In this document: piece after piece, positions 46,659 to 57,941 of the stretch
How positions within the stretch are numbered: position 1 is the first letter of the stretch
Layout: every line of letters begins with the position of its first letter
DNA from: Zingiber officinale
Lineage: Eukaryota > Streptophyta > Magnoliopsida > Zingiberales > Zingiberaceae
Assembly (NCBI RefSeq): GCF_018446385.1
Contig: NW_024589874.1
Span: forward strand, 310,001 to 374,000
Direction: 5' to 3'
Length of the DNA stretch: 64,000 nucleotides
Notes under the pieces: generated by a model
Databases searched by the model: none
The model's input: only the letters and a program-made list of their open reading frames with translations
What the model was told of the DNA's origin: nothing
Program-made: the position numbers and the translations under genes

Positions 46659-49600
46659 TGTTGGAGCAATCCCAATGGTCCGCGGGACCATGTGTTTTGG
46701 TGTTTGGGCAAAGGGTTTAAGTTAGGTTCACCCTTGTTATTTGATATGTGTACTTGAGTTGTGCAGGACTGCAGGATACACATGTGACTCAGGTTGACGG
46801 CTTCGGGTCCGATGAAGGATGGAGCATCCGAGGGACCGTGGACAAGGCAACAAGGACAAGAGCCGATGGAAGCGACTTCGAGGCATATGCGAAGGATGGC
46901 ATTGGGGACGAGCCGCAGGCTTGGTGCATCCGAAGGACGAGAGCCAAAGGAAGTAAGCTTGAAGGCAAGAGGTCAAAGCTGCAAAGAAGAGTCAAGTGAG
47001 TCGTGAGGGTACGAGTGCATGAGAGATTGTACTACGGGAAAAATCCCGTAGGGTACTGTAGCAATTGACGGCACTGTAGTAGTTACTGTAGCAGTCGACT
47101 GATGCACTGTAGCAGTCGACTGGTGCACTGTAGCGTCAACTGGTAGAGAGCCGTTGGGCTGGCACCAGTCGACTGGTGCAAGGACCAGTCGACTGGTAAC
47201 GGGCAAATCAGCTTGCTGATTTCTTCCAAGCTCTATAAGAAGGAGCTTGGGATGGCAGGCTAAGGTGACGAAATTAGACTTGGTTAAAGCCTAATTAGTA
47301 GTCACCAAAGTGCTCAAGGTCTCTTGTGTCCAAGTGTTCTTTGTTGGTGTTGTGGTGAGGTTTCTCCACCCATAAGGAGTTGCTTGAGTAGCCAGAGTTT
47401 GCCGGGGCTAATCCACCGAAGGATCGGGATCATCCACCTTACGGACAACCGTGGAGTAGGAGCATCATCTCCGAACCACGTTACATCGACGTGCATTGGT
47501 TTTCTTGTTCTTTTCTTTGTCATTAGCTTTTGTATTCGTAATTAGTATTTGTATTTCCGCTTGCTCACTAATGAATACGTAGGAAGCGAGTATTTGGGGG
47601 TGCCGTCTATCCAACCCCCCTTCAAGCCGGGCGAAAGATCTCCAACAAGTGGTATCAGAGCCATGACGCTCTCCATTGGACTAATCGCCAAGGAAGCAAA
47701 GATGACCGGCTTGATAGATCCGCCAAAGTTCGAAGGAGGAAGCTTATGGGAGATCACATTTTGGATGGTGAAGATGAAGAACTTCTTCGAGACGGATTGG
47801 GACACAATGATGGTGGTGGAAGAGCCATTTGAAGTCCCGAAGGACAAGAAAGGGAAGAAGCTCCGACCACGACATTGGACGGAGGAGCAAACCACACGGG
47901 CAAAGGCAAATTCAAAGGTAAAATCAATTTTAATTGATATCTTGCCTAATGATGTGATGAGTCATGTAGGTGAATATGAGAATGCTCATGATTTGTGGAG
48001 CAAAGTGAAGAAAGTTTTAGGGAAAGAACTCATGCCTACACAAGAAGAAAGAAAATCCGAAGAAAAAGGAGATGTGGCTCAAGTAGAGGAGGAGCAACCG
48101 GGAGTCGATTCATGCTCAACTTCCGAGGAGGAGATGGATGAAGAAAGGCCATCCACAAGTGTGGATGAGGAAGATGAGGCATCATCTACATTCTCAAGGA
48201 TTGAAGAAGAATCCAAGACAAGCGAAGAAGAGGTCTTGGAGGTCAACCCAGTGAGCACCTCCACCGAAGCAAAGTCAAAAAACCATATTGTGTGCTTCGG
48301 GTGCAATGAGAAGGGACACTACAAGAGTAGGTGTCCTTTGGGTAGGAAAGAGGTAACTCCTAAACCCAATCAAGTTATTTTAGACACTAACAAGGGTTTT
48401 AGGAATGAAGAATCCCAAAGAAGGAAAATGCGCATTATATGCTTCACGTGTGGAAAGAAGGGCCACTACCACACAAAATGCCCCAAGAAGGGAGAGATCA
48501 AGAAGCTAGCGGAATTGAAGAAATGGGAGAAAGAGAATAAAAAGAAGAAGAGCTCAAGTCAAGGGGAGCTTCAAGGGTAAGGGAGGTATACCCTAATTTG
48601 AAATGCAATTCAAATTTTCATTCTTCATTGCATGCTAGGAAAAATAATGTTAATCATTATATGCCCATGCAAAATTTTGGATTTAAATATCATGATAGGA
48701 ATAGGGTAAATATCGATCATAACCTTAGGAGACCTATGCATGATAGACCTAGGAAAGTTAAATTCTCATTACCTAAGGAGAAGAAGGTAATAGAGAACCA
48801 AGGCATTATTCCCAAGAAGGGGAGACATATGCCTAGGAAGGGTAGGTTTAGGAATGTCCAAGGTGGACAAATTAACTCTAGGGTTAGGAACCTAGAGAAG
48901 GAGAATCAAGCTTTAAGGGGAAAGCTTGATAAGTTAGAACAATTCCTTAAGAGATTCAATGTTGGATCTAAGGAATTAAGTATGGTGTTGGGTAGTCAAA
49001 GACCCAACAATGATAGATCGGGCTTGGGATACCGATCTAGTCCCTCCAAGGCCAAAAGGAGACCATGTGGCACATGATAAGGGCAAGGGAGAGTCATCTA
49101 AAGCCAATGAGAAGAAATATGCTAGGGTTTCATATGATTATGGCAAGGATGATGTGTCCAAGGTGTACCACTGTGGTTTAGCCATAATGGAGAAAGCATC
49201 TAAGAAGATGGCTAAGGTTAAGAGCTCTAGGGGGAGCTCAAAGAGTCAATTTGGGACCCATGGCCAATGGATCTCAAATATGTACTACTTGGAATTCTAG
49301 ATGAGTCATGAAATGTGCCAAAAGGTTTGGAGATGGATTTGAGTCTCAAACCTAGGGATTTGGCATACATGATTTATGTTTCATGCAAGAAATATGATAT
49401 TTGGGGTCATATAGCATGATAATTAGTTTTGGATGTATAGATTCCATATAAACCAATGCTAGGGATGCATTATAGGTTGGTATGGGCAAATACATCAAGA
49501 GGAAGCCAAAACTAGGACTTTAGATCAAGGTTCAATTGAACCATTTAGCTAGTTTTGGATTTTGTGTCAATCTTGGGATTAGTGATAGATACATTTTGTA

Positions 49601-51293
49601 ATGTATTTTTCCCAAGTGGACAAGGGTACAATAGACATCTCCATAAAATTTGGGGATTTTTGGAGGTCTAGGGAATTTCTGGTGCATTTCTGAAGTTAGC
49701 CTTAAAAGGCTGATTTTCTCAGAAATAGGGTACCAATCGACTGGTAACAATGTTTTTGAGCACAGAATATCTCTGTAAGCTCATTTTTATGAGGGCAGTC
49801 GACTGGTGCCGAGACCAGTCGACTGATAACAGTAGATTTCGACCATAGAATGCTTCTGTAAGGTTCTGTCGAAGGGGGCAGTCGACTGATACCAGCCTGA
49901 TATTATTTTTTAGTGTTGTTCTTGACTGTGTCAACTCGTTTAAATGTATGAGATTCATGGGAGATAAATACATGAGTTTAGGGTCAGTTTGGACGATAAT
50001 TTTCAACAATTGGGATATTGTTGGAGAGCTTTTTTGGATATTAGGCAAAGGGGGAGAAGTAAGGTTTAGTTGGGAAAACCTTAAATGTCTTTGCATAGGG
50101 GGAGCCTTGGGATAGGTTCAAATGCATGATGCATTGTTTCGGCGGTGTAAGTCCAAGTGTGTAGCCTTGGTAACGTAAGCCCATTCGGCGGTGTAAGTCC
50201 AAGTGTGTAGCCTTGGCAATGTAAGTCCATTATTTTTAGCATGTTTATTTGCTATTTGTTTTCCCTAACTTAAACGTATTGCCAAACATCAAAAGGGGGA
50301 GATTGTTGGAGCAATCCCAATGGTCCGCGGGACCATGTGTTTTGGTGTTTGGGCAAAGGGTATAAGTTAGGTTCACCCTTGTTATTTGATATGTGTACTT
50401 GAGTTGTGCAGGACTGCAGGATACACATGTGACTCAGGTTGACGGTTTCGGGTCCGGTGAAGGATGGAGCATCCGAGGGACCGTGGACAAGGCAGCAAGG
50501 ACAAGGGCCGATGGAAGCGACTTCGAGGCATACGCGAAGGATGACATTGGGGACGAGCCACGGGCTTGGATGCATCCGAGGGGCGAGAGCCAAAGGAAGT
50601 AAGCTTGAAGGCAAGAGGTCAAAGCTGCAAAGAAGAGTCAAGTGAGTTGTGAGGGTACAAGTGCATGAGAGATTGTACTCGGGGAAAAATCCCGTGGGGG
50701 GGGGGGGGGGACTGTAGCAGTTAACGGGTACTGTAGCAGCTGACTGATGCACTGTAGCGGTCGACTGGTGCACTGTAGCGTCAACTGGTAGAGAGCCGTT
50801 GGGCTGGCAACAGTCGACTGGTGCAAGAACCAGTCGACTGGTAACGGGCAAATCAGCTTGCTGATTTCTTCCAAACTCTATAAGAAGGAGCTTGGGATGG
50901 CCGGCCAAGGTGACGAAATTAGACTTGGTTAAAGCCTAATTAGTAGTCACCAAAGTGCTCAAGGTCTCTTGTGTCCAAGTGTTCTTGGTTGGTGTTGTGG
51001 TGAGGTTTCTCCACCCACAAGGAGTTTCTGGAGTAGCCGGAGTTTACCGGGGGCTAATCCACCGAAGGATCGGGATCGTCCACCTTACGGACAGCCGTGG
51101 AGTAGGAGCATCATCTCCGAACCACGTTACATCGACGTGCATTGGTTTGCTTGTTCTTTTCTTTGTCATTAGCTTTTGTATTCGTAATTAGTATTTGTAT
51201 TTCCGCTTGCGCACTAACGAATACGTAGGAAGCGAGTATTTGGGGGTGTCGTCTATCCAACCCCCCTTCAAGCCGGCCGAAAGATCTCCAACA
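46659..51293 (+). mobile_element. Copia-F, gag-only non-autonomous Copia element inside Gypsy-E
   Basis: It has a target duplication CTTAT (46654-46658 and 51294-51298). LTRs are 46659-47647 and 50304-51293 (TGTTGG...CCAACA), about 4% different by eye. The Met-tRNA primer site AGTGGTATCAGAGCC is at 47648 and the polypurine tract AAAAGGGGGAGAT at 50291. One long gag frame (to 48580) has a UBN2-like capsid, an acidic S/E-rich linker and two CCHC knuckles (CFGCNEKGHYKSRC and CFTCGKKGHYHTKC). A second coiled-coil-bearing frame is at 48598-49077. No pol enzymes are present. The ends look whole, and age is similar to Copia-D. Confidence 0.85.
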
Positions 51294-51486
51294 CTTATTA
51301 CCTGGAGGATAAGGACGGGCGGCGGCTCGAACGCCTTTGGAGCACGAACCATCTCCAGCTGTACCGAGCTGGCTGAAAGGTGCGCTGATGTAATCAATGT
51401 CATGTCTCCTATGTTCTTGTCCCTTTCAAATTGCAGTATTGAATCAAAGGCAAAGGTTATCAAAATTACTGTCGAATTGCAAGCTT

Positions 51487-51785
51487 AAAGCCGAAGACCG
51501 TCGAGCGGCGACGTTAAACCCCAGGGTCGGAGCGGCGACCATAAATACCCTGCGCTGAAGACCGTCGAGCGGTGACGTTAAACCCCAAGGTCAGAGCGGC
51601 GACCATAAATACCCCGCGCTGAAGACTGTCGAGGGGCGACGTTAAACCCTAGGGTCGGAGCAGCGACCATAAATGCCTCGCGCTGAAGACCGTCGAGCGG
51701 CGACGTTAAACTCCAGGATCGGAGCTGCGACCATAAATACCCTGCGCTGAAGACCATCGAGCGACAAAGTTAAACTCCAGGGTCA
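51487..51785 (+). repeat. ~72-bp tandem repeat in Gypsy-E
   Basis: About four units of GAAGACCGTCGAGCGGCGAC / GTTAAACCCCAGGGTC / GGAGCGGCGACCATAAATAC lie between pol and the antisense region. Such tandem repeats in this position are common in Tat elements. Confidence 0.8.
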
Positions 51786-52064
51786 TTCATAACTATAAAC
51801 CCGAGTAAAATGGCAACTCTGTGCTCAGGAACAAAAGGAGAGCTTGTGTAAAATCGAAGCTCGAACAGTTGTCCAAAGGACAGGAGATAACGAATATGAC
51901 AGGGAACTAGATTCGAGTGGCAATCCGCCCAGGCTTATAGAGTCAACTAAGGGCAAGGGACATACGAAAAACCAAAAAGGAACTCCATTAACTAGTATAA
52001 ATCCCTGCCGAGCGGTAGGCATACATATGAGACATAAAAATTTTTTTTACAATACCACTCCTCA

Positions 52065-54020
52065 CTCCAAGTAATCGAAGATCTTGTCAGGAATGGTGGT
52101 GAGGAGCTCGGCACGGTCCAAAACCGGAATGGCTGTGGCTTCGGGAAGGTGACCCTTTGCTTTCAAGTAGGTAACCGTGGCATCGATGGCCAGCTCAAAG
52201 GCACTGATAAGTTGTTCGCACGTCTTCTTGACAAATTGTTCTGAACGGATGTAGTTTTGCCTAATTACAGCAAAACGGCTCGGCTCAACGTCCTGGTATT
52301 CCTTAAATGCGAGACGGGAGGCCTCAAGCATGTCCTGGAAGGTCTTCAAGTCCTCTCGAAGAACAACCACCTTCGCCGAGCGACCCTTTTGCTCGGGTTC
52401 CAACAGACTCATCAGCTCCTTAACCTTTTGATCCAAAGCTCGGGCCTCCATGTTCTTCGCTTCCAGGTCGGCGATGACCCTATTTTCCTGGTGGTGGCCA
52501 GATCGATCTTCTGGTCATACGACTTGACCTGGGTCTCGAGTCGACCCACCATGGTCTGCAGGCCGGAGGAGTTCCTCCGCTCCTCCTCTAATAACTTCTG
52601 GGTCTTAGCCAGGTTCGCCTGCAGCTCGGCATATGTAGGGCTCTGGGAGGGACCCACCCCAGAAATTTTAAGCCCCTTGAGCTCTTCCTCCAATAGCGCC
52701 AGGCGGTTGCATACCACCATGCTTTCCACCTAGTACTGGAGTCGATCGGCGGAAGGTTAATACCAAGTTGAAAATAAATCATAAAATAGACAACTTACCC
52801 CGGTTGCCATCTGCATATGGCTATTGCCGAGCAGGCCCGGTGGCATGGTCGCAACCCGAGCTCGAGCCTCCTCCCAAACCTTGGCCAGCTGCCCCCGGAT
52901 AACTATTTGATGTTCGGGGGAGGTTGGCTGATCGGCCGCCAACAGAAGCTCCTCAGTCGAGAGATGCAAGGTCACCTTTATCAACCGACGACCGCTCTGG
53001 GTGGACGGAGCAGATACCGCAGGGCTGAAGGAGGGGCCGATCAGAGTGGAATGGATTCCTGATCGAAGAATCCTCTTGCGAGTGGGGGGCAAGACGTTGA
53101 GCGGCTGAGCGGCGACCGGATCAGACGGGAGGTCACACTGCGAAGGTGTCCTATCAGAGGAGATAGTTTCCACGGTCTCCGTGGCCAAGGGGGGACACCC
53201 GTCTCCTCGGACGCTCTCACCGCCGAGGAAGCCGAACGGGTTGGTATGCCCGTTCGGTGTCGTTTGCGTCTGTTCAGTGGCTCTTCATCGCTATTAGACT
53301 CGGTTTCTTCAGGTCGAGCAGCCGACTGAACGCCGTAGGGGGCAGCCTCCCCAGCAACCTCAATATGTGATGTCCGGGCGGCGGACTCACCACCAGTAGT
53401 TGGAGCTTCCTCGCTCTCACCCTCATGGGAGCCGGCCGGCGTCAGCCCGAGCCTCTCCATCTCCTTCGTAGCAGCTGCCTCAGCCTCGGCTGCTTTAAGT
53501 TTCAGCAGGTCAAGCGCCACCGACTTCATCATGGTGTTAGTTGCAAGAAAAAGAGAGGAAATCAGTTAGATCCAAAGGAAAAAGTCAAGGAAATTTCTCA
53601 CCTAAGCCGCCCGGGAGATACGTTCGAATCATACTCAGTCTGAACATGTAGAGCACGCCCTCCGGTAACAACTTGTTGATATCCAGCTTCAGGCCAGGTA
53701 GCATGTTGGCCGCATGGAGGTACGCTGGCTAGGTCTTGTATCTCTTCAGCTTGGGGTGAGGGTGGAGTCCAACCTGCCACTTGGTTCAGAAAGGAGGCAG
53801 CTAGGGGAGCCTTATATAAAAGAAGTAGTCATTCCAATGCTTATTGTAAGTGAGCATTTTATTTAAAAGACTAAGCTGATCAGAAACTGGAAGACATAAG
53901 TGCCCAGCTCGGATTGCTTAGGGTAATAGAAACAGTGGAATATTTGAGGCTTAAGGGGAATGTTGTGGACTTTGAACAGTACCACAACCCCGCACAGGAT
54001 ACGGAAGGAGTTAGGGACAA
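52065..54020 (-). other. Antisense reading region of Gypsy-E
   Basis: On the strand opposite to pol, segments read (in element order) FYYPKQSELGTYVFQF near 53900, a linker with an E/A-rich region (53040-53530) and a long coiled coil (52062-52730; MEARALDQKVKELMSLLEPE). Antisense frames between pol and the 3' LTR are known from Tat-group elements such as Grande, Retand and RIRE2; their function is unsettled. It is broken and a fossil. Confidence 0.65.
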
Positions 54021-54026
54021 GTAAAG

Positions 54027-54510
54027 GAGAGATCTTCCTGTGAACCAGTGTCGCCGACAAGAGGCATGGCCAGTGGCCTGGTCGGACAGAGAATCGTACG
54101 GTGGAAGCTTCCACTGTCACGTCAGAGATATGCTCGTGCTATTAAGGTAGGGTGTCAGTCATGCTTTTCTAACACATCCATTCCAGGTATGATTTGAGGA
54201 GCATGCACGCCACGGGGAGTGTGCACGCGCCTCTAGGGAGCCTATATAAGGCCCCCCAGACGCCGATGTAGGTATGCGCACATCTCTACTATAGCTACAG
54301 TTCTCGCTTCTGCTCTACTTCTTTCTTTCTTTCTTTCTGTCGGAGGTTTGACTTGAGCGTCGGAGGGCCATCGCCGGGGAACCCCTCCCCGTCTCGGCAC
54401 TGTGTTTGCAGGTCCACAACGACAAGGGATCTAGGACTTTGGAGTCTTCGACCAATCAACAGGAGTGTCACGTCCCCAGCGTCCATTGACTCAGTACTCT
54501 GACAGGATCA
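54027..54510 (+). repeat. Right LTR piece of Gypsy-E
   Basis: It contains CCAGTGTCGCCGACAAGAGG, CCTATATAAGGCCCCC, a CTTTCTTTCTTTC run and the end GACAGGATCA. It matches the U1 LTR piece at about 9160-9635. Confidence 0.8.
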
Positions 54511-55180
54511 ATCTTCAAAGGTAGGGACGCTCTCGCAGCCTAGGATAGTTGAGGTACAAGGAATATCTTCAAAGGCAGGGTGACTCTCGTAGCCTAGGAT
54601 AGTTGAGGTCAGGGGAGATATTCAAAGGTAGGAAGGCTCTGGAAACCTGGGATAATTGAAGTCCAGGGGATATATCCAACGGCAAGGAGGCTCTCGTAGC
54701 CTAGGATAGTTGAGGTCCACGGGAGATCTCTACAGGCAGAGAGGTTCTTGCAGCCATAATTGAGGTTCAGAGGAGATTTCCACAGGCAGGGAGGTTCTTA
54801 CAGCTTGAGATTGTAGGAGTCTAGGGGAGACTTCCATGGGCAAGGAGGTTCTCGTAGCCTAGGATAGTTGAGGTCAGGGGAGATATTCAAAGGCAGGAAG
54901 ACTCTGGCAACCTGGGATAATTGAAGTCCAGGGGATATATCCAAAGGCAAGGAGGCTCTCGTAGCCTAGGATAGTTGAGGTCCACGGGATATCTCCACAG
55001 GCAGAGAGGTTCTTGCAGCCATAATTGAGGCTCAGAGGACATTTCCATAGGCAGGGAGGTTCTTACAGGGTGAGATAGTAGGAGTGTAGGGGAGACTTCC
55101 ATGGGCAAGGAGGTTCTCATAGCCTAGGATAGTAGGAGTTCGGGGGAGACTTCCATAAACAGAGAAATTTTCATAGCTTG
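54511..55180. repeat. ~53-bp minisatellite, right block (U2), with higher-order repeat
   Basis: Same repeat as at 9636-10045. Here a block of several repeats starting CTCGTAGCCTAGGATAGTTG at about 54585 recurs at about 54850, giving a higher-order period near 265 bp that U1 lacks. Confidence 0.8.
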
Positions 55181-55433
55181 GGATATCATTTGTTAGAGAG
55201 ACATTAGCTGCACGAATGATGAAGTAGCACGGTTAACATTCAAAGATAAATGATTATTCTTTATTTTTCCCTTAGCTTCTTTTATTGATTTGGAATCCAA
55301 AAATAGTAAAGCAACAGAATTGCAAGGTAGAGTAACAACAACGAATACATCATGCAGATGATTTATTGGCAATTAATTAATTAATTAATTAATTAAGCGA
55401 GTGAGTTCGGGTTGGTTGAGAAAGTGAAAGTTG

Positions 55434-56207
55434 CTAATTGTTGTTGTCCGTCCATTGTTGAGCTTGGAGCCGGTCAACGAGGCGTTTGTCCACCTGAAAA
55501 GCCTTGGCGAGCACATCATCGGAAATGGGCGGCGTCGATCCGAACACAGCCTTGGCAATGGTAATGACGCCCGGGTTTTGACTGCTGAGACCGGCGAGCG
55601 CAACGGCATTGTATTTGCCCGTGTTGAGTTGGAAGTGGATGAGGCCTTGGGGGAACACAAAGACGTCACCCTTCTTCAAATTCTTAGTGAAGAGGCGGTT
55701 GGTTTGGCCGATGTTGGACGTCACAAAGCCGACGTAGAGCTCTCCTTCTAGCACGACGAGGATCTCAGTGGCGCGAGGGTGGGTGTGAGGAGGGTTGAGC
55801 CCATTAGGCGCGAAGTCTATGCGAGCCAAGGAGATGCCGAGGGTGTTCAGCCCGGGGATCTTATTCACGTTGACGGCGGTGACGTTGGAGCGGACATTGT
55901 TGACGGTGTTGCCGGGCTTGTCGAGGCCAGAAGTGTAGAAGTCGTCGGCTGTGACGTCGTTCATGTTCTTGCATACGGCGCCGTTGACGAACACTGCGAA
56001 AAGGTAAGGTCCGATTGGTAAACATATGCATGCATGCGTACTGGAAAATGGAAATGAAAGCGCTTAGCTTAATTAATTGTAAAGCTATGCACCTTTGGAG
56101 CTATCATCTGCGACGCAGAAGTCCTGAAGGGGACTAGGATCTGAAGCCAATACAGCATGAGCGAAAGCCAAGGCGAGGAGTGCGACGAGGAGCAGTTTCA
56201 TAGCCAT
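55434..56207 (-). CDS. Germin-like protein GLP3 (two exons, intact; U2 copy of GLP1)
   Basis: Exon 1 is 56093-56207 and exon 2 is 55434-55993, with a 99-bp phase-1 GT-AG intron. The product is 224 aa with signal peptide, [18 protein letters not shown] (metal ligands His, His, Glu) and [13 protein letters not shown] (His). By eye the 675 coding bases are identical to GLP1, though the introns, the flanks and the partner gene differ. A minus-strand AATAAA is at 55362-55367. As a secreted cupin, its activity cannot be told from the sequence. Confidence 0.95.
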
Positions 56208-56894
56208 GTCTTTGATTAATTGTATCACTGAGCTGAGCAATGGTATATTGGTATTGCTATGCATGCATTAATAGGTTTATATAGAGAAGAAGTACTAGGC
56301 TTGAAAGTTGAAACATTCTTCCCTGCCCTGCTCTGCTTTCATTTGGTAGCGTGTGTGAGAAGAGAGATCATGAAATGGTAAACTAAAAGCGCATGACATG
56401 CTCAGTCTTCACCTGCTCCTTAATCATCAGAGTAATTAACTACTTGGTCTTATCTTATTACTTGACCAATTAAAAGTTTAATTTTCGCCTGAGAATTTGA
56501 CCATATCATATGGTGCTAGCTACCAAATACAAGACATGCACAATTAATTAAAGCTAATTGACTTAGTGATCCTCTACGTCCTTTATATTAATTTACTTGG
56601 CCAACATAGAAGCAAATTAGAATGGGCAATACAATATAATGCGTTTATCATCGTATTAATTAATTGATTATATTGGCTTGTACTTAACTAATATCCACGT
56701 TCCCATTAATGTTCATATTTGAATTATACATTTATAATAAGTCAAAGTCAAAGTAAGGTAAGATTAGTTCAAACCTTCTAGTCTGATAGTCTATATATAT
56801 ATACATCCCTTTCCTCTAACCTATTCGCATATCATTCATTGCAGCGTTTCTACTCTTTTATATATTAATCTCCTAAACAAATTAATTAGCTAAG
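56208..56894. promoter_or_regulatory. Shared divergent promoter of GLP3 and GLP4
   Basis: 687 bp. The GLP3 TATA is at 56277-56283 (minus strand TATATAA), and the GLP4 TATA run is at 56791-56803. It retains the three TTGAC cores of the U1 promoter. It adds GTCAAAGTCAAAG at 56741-56753, two W-box cores in tandem about 40 bp upstream of the GLP4 TATA, where U1 has only GTTGTAAAG. Confidence 0.65.
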
Positions 56895-57695
56895 ATGACG
56901 GCTAAAATTCTTCTGGTCATTGCTGCTCTCTTTGCTTTGCAATTGGCTACCTCTCGTGTAGTATGGGCATCTGATCCTAGTCCACTTCAAGACTTTTGCG
57001 TCGCCGATAACAGCTCCAAAGGTTTATAAACATAACTTCTTCTCCCTTAGCTTAGCTTAGCTTAGCTTGGTTGATTTAATTTAGAGTGGCTTGTCTAATT
57101 ACATCTTATATATTCATTGGTTCCTTGATTTACAGTGTTTGTCAATGGATTCGTTTGCAAGAGCATGGATGACGTGAAAGCCGAAGACTTCTTCACCTAT
57201 GGCCTCGACAAGCCCGGCAACACCATAAACAAGCTAGGCTCCAACGTCCGTGCAGTCAATGTGAATACAATTCCTGGGCTCAACACGCTCGGCATCTCCA
57301 TGGCTCGCATCGACTTCGCCCCTCGAGGACTCAACCCACCCCACACTCACCCTCGCGCCACTGAGATCCTCACCGTGCTAGAAGGAGAGCTCTATGTTGG
57401 CTTTGTGACATCCAACATCGGCCAAACCAATCGCCTTTTCACCAAGATTCTGAAGAAGGGCGATGTGTTTGCGTTCCCTCAAGGCCTTGTCCACTTCCAA
57501 TTCAACCATGGCCATACAAGAGCTATTGCAATCGTTGCTCTAAGTAGCCAAAACCCCGGTACCATAACCGTTGCAAATGCAGTTTTTGGCTCAAAACCCT
57601 CCATATCCGGCGAAGTTCTCGCTAAGGCTTTCCAAGTGGATCAGAAGATTGTTGACCGACTCCAAGCTCAATTCTGGATGGATAACAACAATTAG
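56895..57695 (+). CDS. Germin-like protein GLP4 (two exons, intact; U2 copy of GLP2)
   Basis: Exon 1 is 56895-57021 and exon 2 is 57136-57695, with a 114-bp phase-1 intron (GTTTAT...TTACAG). The product is 228 aa. The signal peptide starts [13 protein letters not shown], and box 1 QDFCVAD and box 2 [11 protein letters not shown] are intact. Box 3 reads [13 protein letters not shown], a Val-to-Ala change beside a conserved strand, with the His ligand kept. Against GLP2 there are 20 base differences, 13 changing the protein. The intron contains a short TTAGC/TAGCT repeat not in GLP2. Poly(A) signal AATAAA is at 57781-57786. Confidence 0.95.
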
Positions 57696-57941
57696 ATATA
57701 TAGGAGACATTTGAATATCATATATATTATCAATATTATCGTTACTATGCATGGGTTATTATAACCAGTATAATTGACTTAATAAAGTAATTTGTCATGT
57801 AACCATTTAAAAAGGTCATAATAGCTTGTTCTCACCTTAATTTTCTTTTTCAAACATAGAGATGTGTGCTACATGTTCAAGGGTAGATTTAGCTCCTTTT
57901 TCCCAAGCAATGGCTTTCATGTGTTCATTCTCAATTTCTAA
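57696..57941. other. GLP4 3' flank, shortened relative to U1
   Basis: The sequence joins the GLP4 3' UTR directly to a segment that in U1 lies 1.64 kb further on. Confidence 0.55.

Larger units (their letters stand above)
40158..54510 (+). mobile_element. Gypsy-E, Tat-lineage Ty3/Gypsy element with nested LTR-G and Copia-F
   Basis: A 5-bp duplication ATCTT flanks it (40153-40157 and 54511-54515). The left terminal LTR piece (40158 to about 40460) is the reverse complement of the right one (54027-54510), so both outer ends are U5 ends. Parts on the plus strand are gag (from 40478), protease (about 43096-43370), reverse transcriptase (about 43860-44580; VCIDFRDLNKA, YVDDILIKS), RNase H, a second archaeal-type RNase H (45042-45430) and integrase (about 45700-46400). 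The second RNase H and the antisense reading region downstream are typical of the Tat group. The element is broken, with many breaks. Confidence 0.85.
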
